NCBI GenBank assembly: GCA_021811185.1
Contig: JAJZPL010000002.1
Span: 1-64,000 of the forward strand
Direction of reading: 5' to 3'
Source: a bacterium
GTDB lineage: Bacteria; Elusimicrobiota; Elusimicrobia; Elusimicrobiales; UBA9959
DNA: 64,000 nucleotides
The translations under genes and the position numbers were made by a program. Below are positions 8,435 to 16,940 of this stretch, in pieces (within the stretch, counting starts at the first letter, position 1; each line of letters begins with the position of its first letter). Below the pieces are notes generated by a model. It ran no database searches, was not told where the DNA came from, and worked only from the letters and a program-made list of their open reading frames with translations.

Positions 8435-9718
8435 ATGAAAAATTTCTTCAGGGCGATGGACCGCGGGGTGGTCACGACCTTCTCCCGCAACTATTACGAG
8501 GTGATCTTTTCGATCTTCATGATCGCGCTCGCCTATTTTTACCGCAGCAGCCCGCAGATCACCTACCCGCTGATCCTTTATTTCTTCCTGGTGCTGCTGG
8601 GCTCCAACTTCGCCTTTAATTACCTGCTGCGCCGGAGGGATTCCGTGAACCTCTGGCTGATAGACCTGATCCTGCTGGCCAACTTCTGGATCATCACCGG
8701 CGTGATGTACTGCTCCGGCCGCGGGGATTCCTATTTCTGGGTGCTGTACCTGCTGCCCGTCTTCGGGGCTTCGCTGATGGGCAGTTTCAAGGACACCGCG
8801 GGCATCGTGTTCCTTTGTTCCCTAGCCATCGTGGTGATGTCCTGGCCGCTGGGCGGCGGTGAACTGGCGGAACTGCTTTCGCTGGCCGTAAAGATAGGCG
8901 TGCTGGCCTTTTCCGCCGGGGTGGTCTATACCACGGCGCAGTCCCGTAAAAAAGCCGAGGCGGGCCTGGCCTTCAAGCGCGACCAGGTGGCGCTGCTGGA
9001 GCGGGAGATAACCGAAAAGGAGAGCGAGATAGTAAAGACCGCCTCCGCGGGGGAAGTGGGCACGCTGGTGAGCGGCGTGATGCACGACCTGGGCAACGCG
9101 GTGTCCGTGATCATGCTCAGCGCGCAGATAGCTTCCGAGGATGAGAAGCCGGACCAGAAGGACATAGCGCGCATCGTTAAGGCTTCCAGGTTCGCCAAGG
9201 GCCTGATCTCCAACGCGATGAGCATAGTGCGCGGCCAGGAATACGTTTTCGAACTCGCCTCGCTTAAAGAGCCCGTCGAGAACGCCGAGGCGCTTACCGA
9301 ATACTCCGCCCGCAAAAAGAACGCGGTGGTGGAGCTGGACGTGCCCGAGGACCTGCCGCAGCTGCGCATGAGCAAGGTGCACGTGGAACGGGTCTTCATC
9401 AACTGCATCATCAACGCGCTCTCCTTCATACCGGAGAAAGGCCGCGTGCGCATAAAGGCCCGCGCCGCCGAGGGCGGCGTTGCCGCCGAGGTGACGGACA
9501 ACGGGCCCGGTTTCCCGGCGAAGATGCTTCAGGACGGCGTTAAGGCTTTCAGTACCACCCGCAAGGAGAAGGGCGGCACGGGGCTGGGGCTTTTCGTTTG
9601 CGAGCAGATAGTGCTGCGGCACGGCGGCAAGCTGAAGCTGGGCAACCTGCCGGAAGGCGGGGCCAGGATCAGTATCTTTTTTCCGGCCCCCGTTCCCGAA
9701 AAACCTGTTACTGCCTGA
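8435..9718 (+). CDS. Membrane sensor histidine kinase
   Basis: A 427-residue kinase. Residues 1-165 hold about five to six transmembrane segments without a large periplasmic loop, so it probably senses membrane or intramembrane cues. A coiled region leads to the H-box VSGVMHDLGNAVSVIML (His near residue 217, HDLGN type). The ATPase part shows N-box FINCIINAL, DNGPGFP and GGTGLGLFVCEQI. No response regulator is adjacent. It overlaps the convergent uppP stop by 11 bases. Architecture resembles the two kinases at 36.1 and 39.2 kb. Confidence 0.92.
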   Translation: MKNFFRAMDRGVVTTFSRNYYEVIFSIFMIALAYFYRSSPQITYPLILYFFLVLLGSNFAFNYLLRRRDSVNLWLIDLILLANFWIITGVMYCSGRGDSYFWVLYLLPVFGASLMGSFKDTAGIVFLCSLAIVVMSWPLGGGELAELLSLAVKIGVLAFSAGVVYTTAQSRKKAEAGLAFKRDQVALLEREITEKESEIVKTASAGEVGTLVSGVMHDLGNAVSVIMLSAQIASEDEKPDQKDIARIVKASRFAKGLISNAMSIVRGQEYVFELASLKEPVENAEALTEYSARKKNAVVELDVPEDLPQLRMSKVHVERVFINCIINALSFIPEKGRVRIKARAAEGGVAAEVTDNGPGFPAKMLQDGVKAFSTTRKEKGGTGLGLFVCEQIVLRHGGKLKLGNLPEGGARISIFFPAPVPEKPVTA

Positions 9719-10487
9719 ACATCCACATGATCGCCGCGCCGAGCAGCACGCGGTAAACTATGAAAGGCGTCATCCCGCGCTTTTTCATCCAAGCCATGAA
9801 CAGCCAGATCACCGCCAGGCCCGTAAGGAACGAGGCCGCGAGCCCGGAGAGGAAAGCCGCGTCCACGCTGCCCGGCGTGAACTTGCGCATCTCCATCAGG
9901 CCCGCGCCCAGGATGATGGGCGTGCCCAGCAGGAAGGAGAGGCGCGCCGCCGAGGAGCGCGTGTAGCCCAAAAACAGCGCGGCCATCATGGTCATGCCGG
10001 CGCGCGAGGCCCCGGGCATGAGGGCCAGGCTCTGCGCCGCGCCTATGATAAGTGCGTCCTTGAGCGAAAAAGCGGCCTCGTCCAGTTTTTGCGCCGGCTT
10101 ACGGTCGGCCAGCCAGATGAAGACCGAAAAGAAGAGCAGGTTGAAGGCTATCCAGCGCGGGTCCCTGAACGCCGTTTCCGCCGCGTGGTTGAGCGCCAGG
10201 CCCGCCACGCCGGCCGGCACGGAGCCGGCCGCGAGCAGCCAGAGCAGGCGGCCGTCGTGTTCGCCGGGGCGCCGCACGGCGTCGGAAAAGATCTTGAACC
10301 AGTCTTTGGCGAAATACACCGCCACCGCCAGCAGCGTGCCGAGGTGCAGCATTACGTCGTAGGCCAGCCCCGGGTCCTGCCAGCCGAAGACCTTGGGGGC
10401 CAGCGCGAGGTGCGCCGAGCTCGAGACGGGGAGGAATTCTCCCGCGCCCTGAAGTATGCCTAACGCGATAGCCTGAAGTTCAGTCAT
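9708..10487 (-). CDS. uppP: Undecaprenyl-diphosphatase UppP (BacA)
   Basis: A 259-residue integral membrane phosphatase that recycles undecaprenyl pyrophosphate for cell wall and O-antigen synthesis. The (E/Q)xxxE signature is QGAGE (Q13, E17) followed by FLPVSSSAHL, and the second catalytic loop is MPGASRAGMTM. About seven to eight membrane helices. It is the last gene of a sixA-spoIID-uppP operon, overlapping the spoIID-like gene by 8 bases. Length is normal. Confidence 0.95.
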   Translation of the reverse strand: MTELQAIALGILQGAGEFLPVSSSAHLALAPKVFGWQDPGLAYDVMLHLGTLLAVAVYFAKDWFKIFSDAVRRPGEHDGRLLWLLAAGSVPAGVAGLALNHAAETAFRDPRWIAFNLLFFSVFIWLADRKPAQKLDEAAFSLKDALIIGAAQSLALMPGASRAGMTMMAALFLGYTRSSAARLSFLLGTPIILGAGLMEMRKFTPGSVDAAFLSGLAASFLTGLAVIWLFMAWMKKRGMTPFIVYRVLLGAAIMWMFRQ

Positions 10488-11625
10488 AGCCGGTCTCCGT
10501 TCCTGGGTAGTAGTGTTTTAGGATGTCTCTGTACTTAAAGCCTTTCCTCGCCATGCCCTCGGCGCCCCACTGGCACATGCCCACCCCGTGCCCGCTGCCC
10601 AGCCCGTCGAGCATGACATAATCTTTTCCCGAAAGGATCTTGAACATGGTGCTCCGCACGGCCGTCCAGCCGGCGCGGCGGCCTATGCCGTGGTAGAAAT
10701 CCGTGGCGGTTACCTTTACCGTGCGCCGCTGCGTCTGGATCTCCAGCTCCGCCGCCCTGCCGGACGGGCCCCAGGAGCTGACGCGCATGCCGCGCGTGGT
10801 CTCGTCGGGGAGGATCCAGCCGGCCTGGCGGGCCAGGCGGGTGAGCCCGGTGTAGTAGATCTTGGTCTTCCAGCGGAAGCCCGGCGCGATGGAGCAGTAG
10901 GGCTTGCCGGGGGGGCCGTCGCGCACGGACACCAGGTAGGGCTTGTCCTCGAACGGCCAGACGAAGGTCATGGTTTCGGTGCGGCCGCCGCAGATGGAAT
11001 GGTAGAACGTGGCGGCCGGCTCGCCCTTGTAGAACAGGAGTTCGCCGCGGGTGGCGTCGGAGGCTTCCCGGGCCTTGGGGCTGATGGAGCCGAGCCCCGA
11101 GTAGAGCTGGCAGTGGGTGGAGTCGCAGAGGTTGTAGCCTTCGCCGATGTGGTTGCGGAGGTGTTTAAGGATATAAGTGCGGGACGCCACCGCCTGCGCC
11201 TTGTAGGCCTCCAGCTGGGAAAGGTCCCCGGCCTCGCCGGTGACCACGCCCGCCACATAGGTTTCCAGCGGCACGGAATTGATGATCTTGAGCTGGTTCC
11301 TTTCCACGGAAAAGGTGAGTTCCCCGGTGTAGAGCCGGCGCGGCAGAGCGGGGCCGGAAAGCCAGACGCCTTTTAGCGGCGCGTGAATTTTAACGGTTCT
11401 GGCGGGGCCGGCCTTTACGCCTCCGTCGAAGACTACCAGTTGGCCCCGGGCCGTGGCTTTGGCCGGGCCTTTCAGCTGGCGCTCTCCCACGGTTACGCCC
11501 TCGCCTTCCGGCTCCAGGTTTATGCTGTGCAGTTTGTGAAGGGAATACAGCCGGATGTCCACCAGTCTGTTGGAGGCCTGGGCGGGGGCTGCGGCCAGCA
11601 GCATGAGCAGGAGGATCCCGTTCAA
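10480..11625 (-). CDS. SpoIID/LytB-domain secreted protein
   Basis: A 381-residue protein with a signal peptide (MNGILLLMLLAAAPAQA). The SpoIID domain begins around residue 115 with INSVPLETYVAGVVTGEAG and AYKAQAVASRTY and ends with HGVGMCQWGAEGMA. SpoIID family proteins are lytic transglycosylases or amidase activators acting on peptidoglycan stripped of stem peptides. It overlaps sixA by 4 bases and uppP by 8, linking it to envelope biogenesis. No sporulation genes are in view, so a LytB-like wall role is more plausible than sporulation. Confidence 0.9.
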   Translation of the reverse strand: MNGILLLMLLAAAPAQASNRLVDIRLYSLHKLHSINLEPEGEGVTVGERQLKGPAKATARGQLVVFDGGVKAGPARTVKIHAPLKGVWLSGPALPRRLYTGELTFSVERNQLKIINSVPLETYVAGVVTGEAGDLSQLEAYKAQAVASRTYILKHLRNHIGEGYNLCDSTHCQLYSGLGSISPKAREASDATRGELLFYKGEPAATFYHSICGGRTETMTFVWPFEDKPYLVSVRDGPPGKPYCSIAPGFRWKTKIYYTGLTRLARQAGWILPDETTRGMRVSSWGPSGRAAELEIQTQRRTVKVTATDFYHGIGRRAGWTAVRSTMFKILSGKDYVMLDGLGSGHGVGMCQWGAEGMARKGFKYRDILKHYYPGTETGYD

Positions 11626-12110
11626 CTGGCTTCCCTGGCTTCGTGCGGGTCGTAATACTCCGCCAGGGCGCCCCGGTCCGCGCCCGCGCCCGGTTTTATG
11701 CGGGCGAAGCCGGCGGGGGACAGGTCGAGCGGGGGGCAGCCTGAAAGGACTCCGGCGATGGCGCCCAGCATGGGCTGGTGCCCTACCGCCAGCACCGCGG
11801 CGCCGGGCTGGCTGGCGGCGTCTATAAGGATATCCAGGGCGGCCGTGGACGGGCCGTCGCTCAGTTCCGCGGCGGCGCGGAGCCTGGCGCCGGGGAAGAC
11901 GGTGGCCGCCAGTTCGGCGGTGCGCGCGGCGCGCAGGTACGGGCTGTGGATTATAACGGCGGGGGAAAAACCCGTCCGCCTGAGGTGGCCGGCGGCTTCA
12001 AGTACTTCTTTCTCGCCCAGGGGGGAAAGCGGGCGTTCGGCGTCGGTGCGGACGCCGGCTTCCCGGGTGCTGAGGGCGCGGCCATGGCGCAGCAGTACTA
12101 TTTCGTTCAT
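11622..12110 (-). CDS. sixA: SixA-type histidine phosphatase
   Basis: A 162-residue histidine phosphatase superfamily member. The RHG motif is LLRHGRA (R8-H9-G10) and the second catalytic histidine lies in AVGHQPMLG. PLSPLGEKEV and SPYLRAARTAE complete the SixA pattern. SixA removes phosphate from phosphohistidine proteins. Leading gene of the sixA-spoIID-uppP operon; its -10 hexamer lies 6 bases before ATG, so it may be leaderless. Confidence 0.88.
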   Translation of the reverse strand: MNEIVLLRHGRALSTREAGVRTDAERPLSPLGEKEVLEAAGHLRRTGFSPAVIIHSPYLRAARTAELAATVFPGARLRAAAELSDGPSTAALDILIDAASQPGAAVLAVGHQPMLGAIAGVLSGCPPLDLSPAGFARIKPGAGADRGALAEYYDPHEAREAS

Positions 12111-12116
12111 GCGGAT

Positions 12117-12122
12117 ATTCTA
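12117..12122 (-). promoter_or_regulatory. -10 hexamer, probable leaderless promoter of sixA
   Basis: Minus-strand TAGAAT, 6 bases, then ATG at 12110. No SD is present. Confidence 0.45.
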
Positions 12123-12353
12123 CTAATTTGGCCGCGCCGGTTTCCCTTCCAGGGGTAATTCGGCGCGGCGCCGCCCGGCCGCCGCTTATTAATTCTTCTA
12201 ATTCCCGCGCGGGGCGCGCCGGGCCGCGCGGATAAGCCCCGCCGAGGGAATTCCGGCGGCGGCCTGTGTTTCCGTATAAGATTAACTAATGCCGGCGCAG
12301 GCTTTGCGGGCCCGGAAGCGGCCGGGCGGGGAAAAGTCCTTGTGGAATTTACA

Positions 12354-12359
12354 TATAAT
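12354..12359 (+). promoter_or_regulatory. -10 element of the hydrogenase operon
   Basis: A perfect TATAAT 41 bases before the hydB start codon; -35 is not recognisable. It lies in the roughly 290-base gap 12111-12400, which is otherwise GC-rich and shows no gene or RNA. Confidence 0.45.
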
Positions 12360-12400
12360 ATAAAGGCGGTAAACGTTAACTAGAAAACGGAGGCATCAGG

Positions 12401-13435
12401 GTGAACTACCACATACTGCAGAAAGACAACCTGGATTGCTTTATAAAAAGCCTGGCGAAGCTGATGAAGGTCTACGCGCCCGTGGCGAAAGGCTATAACA
12501 ACTTCGCGTTCGAGGAAGTAACCACGGCGGGGGAAATAACTCTCCCTTACATCCCCACCATACTTCCTCCCAAGAAATTCTTCATGCCGCAGCGCGAGAA
12601 GATGCTCGATTTCGACATCTCCAAGGGCAAGCCCGAAGATACCGCGCCGCTGGACGCCCCGGAGCTGGCCCTGTTCGGCGTGCATACGTGCGACCTGGCC
12701 GGCATTCAATCCCTTAACATGGTGTTCTCGGAACGCCCCAGGGATTACAATTACCTGCGCCGCAAAGAGAAGATAGTGATCATCGGCCTGGAGTGCAACG
12801 ATTACTGCGACGGCCACGCCAGCTGCGCGCTGGTGGGCAACCACAATCCCAACGGCGGGTACGATCTTTTCTTTACCGACCTGGGCGACAAGTTCATAAT
12901 CCACGTGGGCACCCAGAAGGGCGAGGAGCTGGTGGAAAATATGGGCCTGGCCAAGGCCGCCGTGGCCGATTACAGCGCCCTGGAGAAGGTGCGCGAGGCC
13001 AAGAAAGCCGCCTTCAAGAACGAGATAGGCACGGACCAGAAGAAACTGGCGGAGATCTTCGCCAAGGGCGAGAAGAGCAAGGTGTGGCAGGACGTGGGCA
13101 GCCGCTGCGTTTCCTGCGGCAACTGCACCAACGTGTGCCCCACCTGCTACTGCTTCGACATGGCCGACACCATCAACCTGGACATGAAGACCGGGTCGCG
13201 CAACCGCACCTGGGATTCCTGCCAGTTCCAGACTTTCGCCGCGGTCGCCGGGGGCGAGAACTTCCGCGAAGAACGGGCCGAGCGCCAGCGCCACCGCTAC
13301 TTCCGCAAGTTCAAGTACCCGCTGGACAAGTTCTACCGCGCTTTCTGCACCGGCTGCGGCCGCTGCACCCGCACCTGCATGGCCAAGATAAGCCTGAAGG
13401 AAACCCTTAAGGCGCTTGTGGCCGAAAGCAAATAA
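12401..13435 (+). CDS. hydB: Group 3b [NiFe] hydrogenase (sulfhydrogenase) beta subunit, Fe-S
   Basis: A 344-residue electron-transfer subunit of a cytoplasmic NADP-linked bidirectional hydrogenase. Two 4Fe-4S ferredoxin motifs are visible: C236-C239-C242-C246 (CVSCGNCTNVC) and C316-C319-C322-C326 (CTGCGRCTRTC). The N-terminal part (for example ALFGVHTCDLAGI and GLECNDYCD) is typical of the HydB/AsrA-type family. Translation starts at GTG with SD CGGAGG. It leads the hydB-G-D-A-protease operon, the same order as archaeal sulfhydrogenase I. It passes electrons between the delta/alpha module and HydG. Confidence 0.93.
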   Translation: MNYHILQKDNLDCFIKSLAKLMKVYAPVAKGYNNFAFEEVTTAGEITLPYIPTILPPKKFFMPQREKMLDFDISKGKPEDTAPLDAPELALFGVHTCDLAGIQSLNMVFSERPRDYNYLRRKEKIVIIGLECNDYCDGHASCALVGNHNPNGGYDLFFTDLGDKFIIHVGTQKGEELVENMGLAKAAVADYSALEKVREAKKAAFKNEIGTDQKKLAEIFAKGEKSKVWQDVGSRCVSCGNCTNVCPTCYCFDMADTINLDMKTGSRNRTWDSCQFQTFAAVAGGENFREERAERQRHRYFRKFKYPLDKFYRAFCTGCGRCTRTCMAKISLKETLKALVAESK

Positions 13436-13447
13436 TTAAGGAGATTT

Positions 13448-14284
13448 ATGACCGAGGAAATCAAGAATTCCAACTGGAGGCTCCGCAAGGGGCAGATCAT
13501 AGCCGCCAAGCAGATGACGCCCGCCGAAAAGTGGTTCGACATCAAGCTGGAGGACGGCGACCTGGACCACGAGCCAGGGCAGTTCGTGCAGGTGGAGCTG
13601 TACGGCATAGGCGAAGCGCCTATTTCCGTGTGTTCCAGCCCGACGAAGCGCGGCTCCTTCGAGCTGACCGTGCGCTCCGCCGGCCGGCTGACTAAGCACA
13701 TGCACTCGCTGGGCACGGGCGACTGGGTGGGCATCCGCGGACCCTTCGGCAAGCCCTTCCCCGTGAAGCTGATGACCGGCAACGACCTGCTGTTCGTGGC
13801 CGGCGGCCTGGGGATAGCGCCGCTCCGGTCCCTCATTAATTACGTGATGGACAACCGCCGCGAGTTCGGCAAAGTGGACATCCTGCTAGGCTGCAAGACC
13901 CCCGCGGACATGCTGTTCGGCGAGGAGATCAAGCTTTGGCAGAAGCGCCTGGACGTGAACTTCTCCTGCACCGTGGACCGCACGGCCCCGGACTGGAAGG
14001 GCAACGTGGGCCTGATCACCAGCCTGATCCCCGGCGTGAACATAAACCCGGAGAAGACCTTCGGCGTGGTGGTGGGCCCGCCCATCATGTACAAGTTCGT
14101 CATAGCCGAACTCCTTAAGAAGAACCTGCCCGAGCGCCAGATCATCCTCTCGCTCGAGCGGCACATGAAATGCGGCATGGGGAAATGCGGCCATTGCCAG
14201 ATAGACCACCCCAAGAACTACTACTGCTGCAAGGACGGCCCCACCTTTACCTACGAAGAGGTGAAGGAAGCGAAGAAACTTTAA
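13448..14284 (+). CDS. hydG: Sulfhydrogenase gamma subunit, FAD/NAD(P)H oxidoreductase
   Basis: A 278-residue ferredoxin-NADP reductase-like subunit. FAD-binding beta-barrel with EAPISVCSSP (residues about 57-66), then the NAD(P) domain with FVAGGLGIAPLRS. The C-terminal 2Fe-2S site uses C242, C247, C250 and C260 or C261 (KCGMGKCGHCQ). This is the subunit where NADP(H) binds. It begins 12 bases after hydB behind TAAGGAG SD. Confidence 0.94.
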   Translation: MTEEIKNSNWRLRKGQIIAAKQMTPAEKWFDIKLEDGDLDHEPGQFVQVELYGIGEAPISVCSSPTKRGSFELTVRSAGRLTKHMHSLGTGDWVGIRGPFGKPFPVKLMTGNDLLFVAGGLGIAPLRSLINYVMDNRREFGKVDILLGCKTPADMLFGEEIKLWQKRLDVNFSCTVDRTAPDWKGNVGLITSLIPGVNINPEKTFGVVVGPPIMYKFVIAELLKKNLPERQIILSLERHMKCGMGKCGHCQIDHPKNYYCCKDGPTFTYEEVKEAKKL

Positions 14285-14298
14285 GACGGAGAACAACG

Positions 14299-15072
14299 AT
14301 GACAATGGAAAATAAACCCGTACCCACAGCCGCCAAGCCCAAGGTGGCGTTCTTTGACTTCGCCTGCTGCGAAGGCTGCCAGCTGCAGGTGGCCAACCTG
14401 GGCGAGGCCCTGCTGGACATCCTCGGCGCCATCGACGTGGTGGAGTTCCGCGAGGTGATGAGCGAGAAATACGACAAGGATTACGACGTGGTCATAGTCG
14501 AGGGTTCGATCACCGACCATCACGCCGAGGAGCGCATCAAGAAGATCCGCGCGCGCGCCAAGGTGCTGATAGCCTACGGTTCCTGCGCCACCATCGGCGG
14601 CGTGAACGGCATGAAGAATTCCTTCGAACTGGACGAGATCCGGGCCAGCGTGTACGGCAAGGATTACAAGCTGTTCGACAGCACGCCTACCCGCCCCATC
14701 CACCAGGTGGTGAAGGTGGACTACTTCGTGAACGGCTGCCCCATCTACCCGCCCGAGCTGATAGAGGTGCTCAAGAACGCGCTGCGCGGCGTTCCCTACA
14801 CCGTGCCCGACAACCCGGTCTGCTCCGAGTGCAAGCTCAACGAGAACGTCTGCATGTACGAGCGGGGGATCTCCTGCCTGGGCCCGTGGACCAAGGCCGG
14901 CTGCAATTCGTGGTGCGTCAACAACGGCAACATCTGCTACGGCTGCCGCGGCGAGGTGAAGAACCCCGCCAGGAACGCCAACGACGTTATCGGCAAATAT
15001 AACCTGAAGCCCGAACTTATCAAAGCCAAGTTCGACATGTACAACAAGTGCAAGGAGGCCGACGCTAAATGA
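14299..15072 (+). CDS. hydD: Sulfhydrogenase delta subunit, [NiFe] small subunit
   Basis: A 257-residue small hydrogenase subunit carrying three Fe-S clusters. The proximal-cluster start is DFACCEGCQLQ, followed by YGSCATIGG and NGCPIYPPE, and a C-terminal cysteine set (VCSECKLNENVC, ISCLG, AGCNSWC, ICYGC). No Tat signal is present, as expected for the cytoplasmic group 3. The ATG at 14299 follows GACGGAGAAC; in-frame codons upstream overlap hydG and do not belong. Overlaps hydA by 4 bases. Confidence 0.95.
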   Translation: MTMENKPVPTAAKPKVAFFDFACCEGCQLQVANLGEALLDILGAIDVVEFREVMSEKYDKDYDVVIVEGSITDHHAEERIKKIRARAKVLIAYGSCATIGGVNGMKNSFELDEIRASVYGKDYKLFDSTPTRPIHQVVKVDYFVNGCPIYPPELIEVLKNALRGVPYTVPDNPVCSECKLNENVCMYERGISCLGPWTKAGCNSWCVNNGNICYGCRGEVKNPARNANDVIGKYNLKPELIKAKFDMYNKCKEADAK

Positions 15073-16400
15073 CCACCGACAACAAGAACCTGGATATCAA
15101 GGTAGAATATCTCACCCGCGTGGAAGGCCACGGCAACATAGTGGTGAACGTGAACAACGGCAAGGTGGAAAAGTGCGAGTTCCACGTGGTGGAATCGCCC
15201 CGGCTGTTCGAAGGGATGCTGCGCGGCCGCTCCATCTTCGAGGCGCAGCACATCACCAGCCGCATCTGCGGCATCTGCTCCTGCGGCCACACGCTGGCCT
15301 CCATCCAGGCGGCCGAGGACGCGCTGGGCGTAAAGCCCACGCCCCAGACCACCAAGCTCAGGAAGCTGCTGCTGGACTACGAGTTCCTCGACAGCCACAT
15401 CCTGCACGTCTACCTGCTGGCCGCGCCCGACATCCTGGGCGTGCCCTCGTTCGTGCCGCTGATCGCCACGCATAACGCCGTGGTGCGCCGCGCGCTGCGC
15501 ATGAAGAAAGCAGCCAACGACGTGTGCGACATCCTGGTGGGGCGCCACGTGCACCCGATCAGCGCCATCGTGGGCGGGTTCACCAAACTGCCCAGCCCCA
15601 AGGAGATCGACGCGCAGATCAAGATCCTGGAAGACATGGCCCCGGACATGGCCGAGACGCTCGCGCTCGCCAAGGCGCTGAAGTTCCCGGACTTCCACCG
15701 CGAGACCGAATACGTGGCGCTGGTCTCCGACGACGGCGAATACCCGCTGCTGGAGGGGGATATCGGTTCCACCGACGGCAAGCGCTTCAAGAAGGCCGAC
15801 TACAAGAAAGCCACCAACGAGTTCATAGACCCGCGCAGCTCCGCCAAGTTCACCAAGCTCTCCCGCGACAGCTTCTTCGTGGGCGCGCTCGCCCGGTTCA
15901 ACCTGAACGCGAACAAGCTGCACCCCAAGGCCAAGGCCGTGGCCGCCGAGCTGGGCCTGAAGCCCGTCTGCCACAACCCCTACCTTAACACCGTGGCGCA
16001 GATCGTGGAGATAGTGCACTGCTACTACCACGCGCTGGAGATCCTTCAGGACCTCAAAAAGAACGGCTTGGACTACAAGCAGGCCGTCACCGTGGGGGCC
16101 AACGAGAAGGGCGTAGTGCCCGTGCGCGCCGGCTCCGGCGTGGGCTCGGTGGAGGTGCCCCGCGGCATCCTGCACCACCACTACGAAACGGATAAGGACG
16201 GCAGGATCAAACTGGCCGACTGCATAATCCCTACCAACCAGAATATCAACAACATCGAGTACGACTTCGCGAAGCTCCTGCCCGAGATCATCACCCTGCC
16301 CAAGGACGACATCCGCCTGCGGCTGGAAATGCTGGTGCGGGCTTACGACCCGTGCATCTCTTGCTCGGCGCATTACCTCGATGTCAAATTCGTGGACTAA
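15069..16400 (+). CDS. hydA: Sulfhydrogenase alpha subunit, [NiFe] catalytic large subunit
   Basis: A 443-residue [NiFe] active-site subunit. L1 is RICGICSCGH (C67, C70 as Ni ligands, H74) and L2 is DPCISCSAH (C429, C432, H435). The eight residues after H435 form the cleavable C-terminal extension. RVEGHGNI near residue 17 is also diagnostic. Subunit order and L1/L2 forms fit group 3b, which couples H2 with NADP(H) and can reduce polysulfide. The downstream protease gene starts inside its last 20 bases. Confidence 0.96.
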   Translation: MTTDNKNLDIKVEYLTRVEGHGNIVVNVNNGKVEKCEFHVVESPRLFEGMLRGRSIFEAQHITSRICGICSCGHTLASIQAAEDALGVKPTPQTTKLRKLLLDYEFLDSHILHVYLLAAPDILGVPSFVPLIATHNAVVRRALRMKKAANDVCDILVGRHVHPISAIVGGFTKLPSPKEIDAQIKILEDMAPDMAETLALAKALKFPDFHRETEYVALVSDDGEYPLLEGDIGSTDGKRFKKADYKKATNEFIDPRSSAKFTKLSRDSFFVGALARFNLNANKLHPKAKAVAAELGLKPVCHNPYLNTVAQIVEIVHCYYHALEILQDLKKNGLDYKQAVTVGANEKGVVPVRAGSGVGSVEVPRGILHHHYETDKDGRIKLADCIIPTNQNINNIEYDFAKLLPEIITLPKDDIRLRLEMLVRAYDPCISCSAHYLDVKFVD

Positions 16401-16857
16401 AGAGGTAAGCGGCGCGCTGGCCCCCAGGGGCCGCACGCTCGTGATAACGCTGGGCAGCACGTTGAGGGCCGACGATGGCGTCGGCCCTTACGTTTGCACC
16501 CATGTGAAGTTCAGCCGCCCGGACCTGCGGCTGCTGGACGCCGGCACCACACCCGAAAGCATAGCCCAGACCGCCATAGACTGGAAGCCCGACAAGATCA
16601 TCCTCGTGGACGCGGCGCACTTTCAGGGCGCGGCGGGGGAACTGCGCGTGATCCCGCTGGAGGCTATTAACCAGCAGACCATCCTCTCCACGCACAGCTT
16701 CCCGCTGTCCGTCACGTTTTCCATCGTCAAGGAAGACACCGGAGCCGAGCTGGTGGTAGTAGGCGTGCAGGCCAAGTCCCTGGACTACAAAGAAGGCCTC
16801 TCCCCCGAAGTGGAAGAAACCGCTTCAAAACTTGCCGACTATTTTAACAGTCTTTAA
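16381..16857 (+). CDS. Hydrogenase maturation endopeptidase (HycI/HyaD family)
   Basis: A 158-residue protease that trims the large-subunit C-terminus after Ni insertion. Landmarks: TLGSTLRADDGVGPYV (nickel-sensing acidic residues), LLDAGTTPE and ILVDAAHFQGAAGE. It overlaps hydA by 20 bases, tying its production to the substrate. The presumed cut is after H435 of HydA. Confidence 0.92.
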   Translation: MSNSWTKEVSGALAPRGRTLVITLGSTLRADDGVGPYVCTHVKFSRPDLRLLDAGTTPESIAQTAIDWKPDKIILVDAAHFQGAAGELRVIPLEAINQQTILSTHSFPLSVTFSIVKEDTGAELVVVGVQAKSLDYKEGLSPEVEETASKLADYFNSL

Positions 16858-16940
16858 CACGAGCATTGAAAGTTACCGCAGATATTTAATAGCATAGTAG
16901 TGTCGAATTGCCATCAATGGGTTAGCTTCAGGGGATCATT

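Noticed and set aside
10480-11625. SpoIID homologue as a sign of sporulation
   Set aside because: No other sporulation gene is in view, and the domain is common in non-sporulating diderms.
12291-12310. GG-N10-GC spacing (CCGGCGCAGGCTTTGC) upstream of the hydrogenase operon as a sigma-54 promoter
   Set aside because: The -24 element is poor (CGGCGC against TGGCAC), and such spacing is expected by chance in GC-rich DNA. A clean TATAAT lies closer to the gene.
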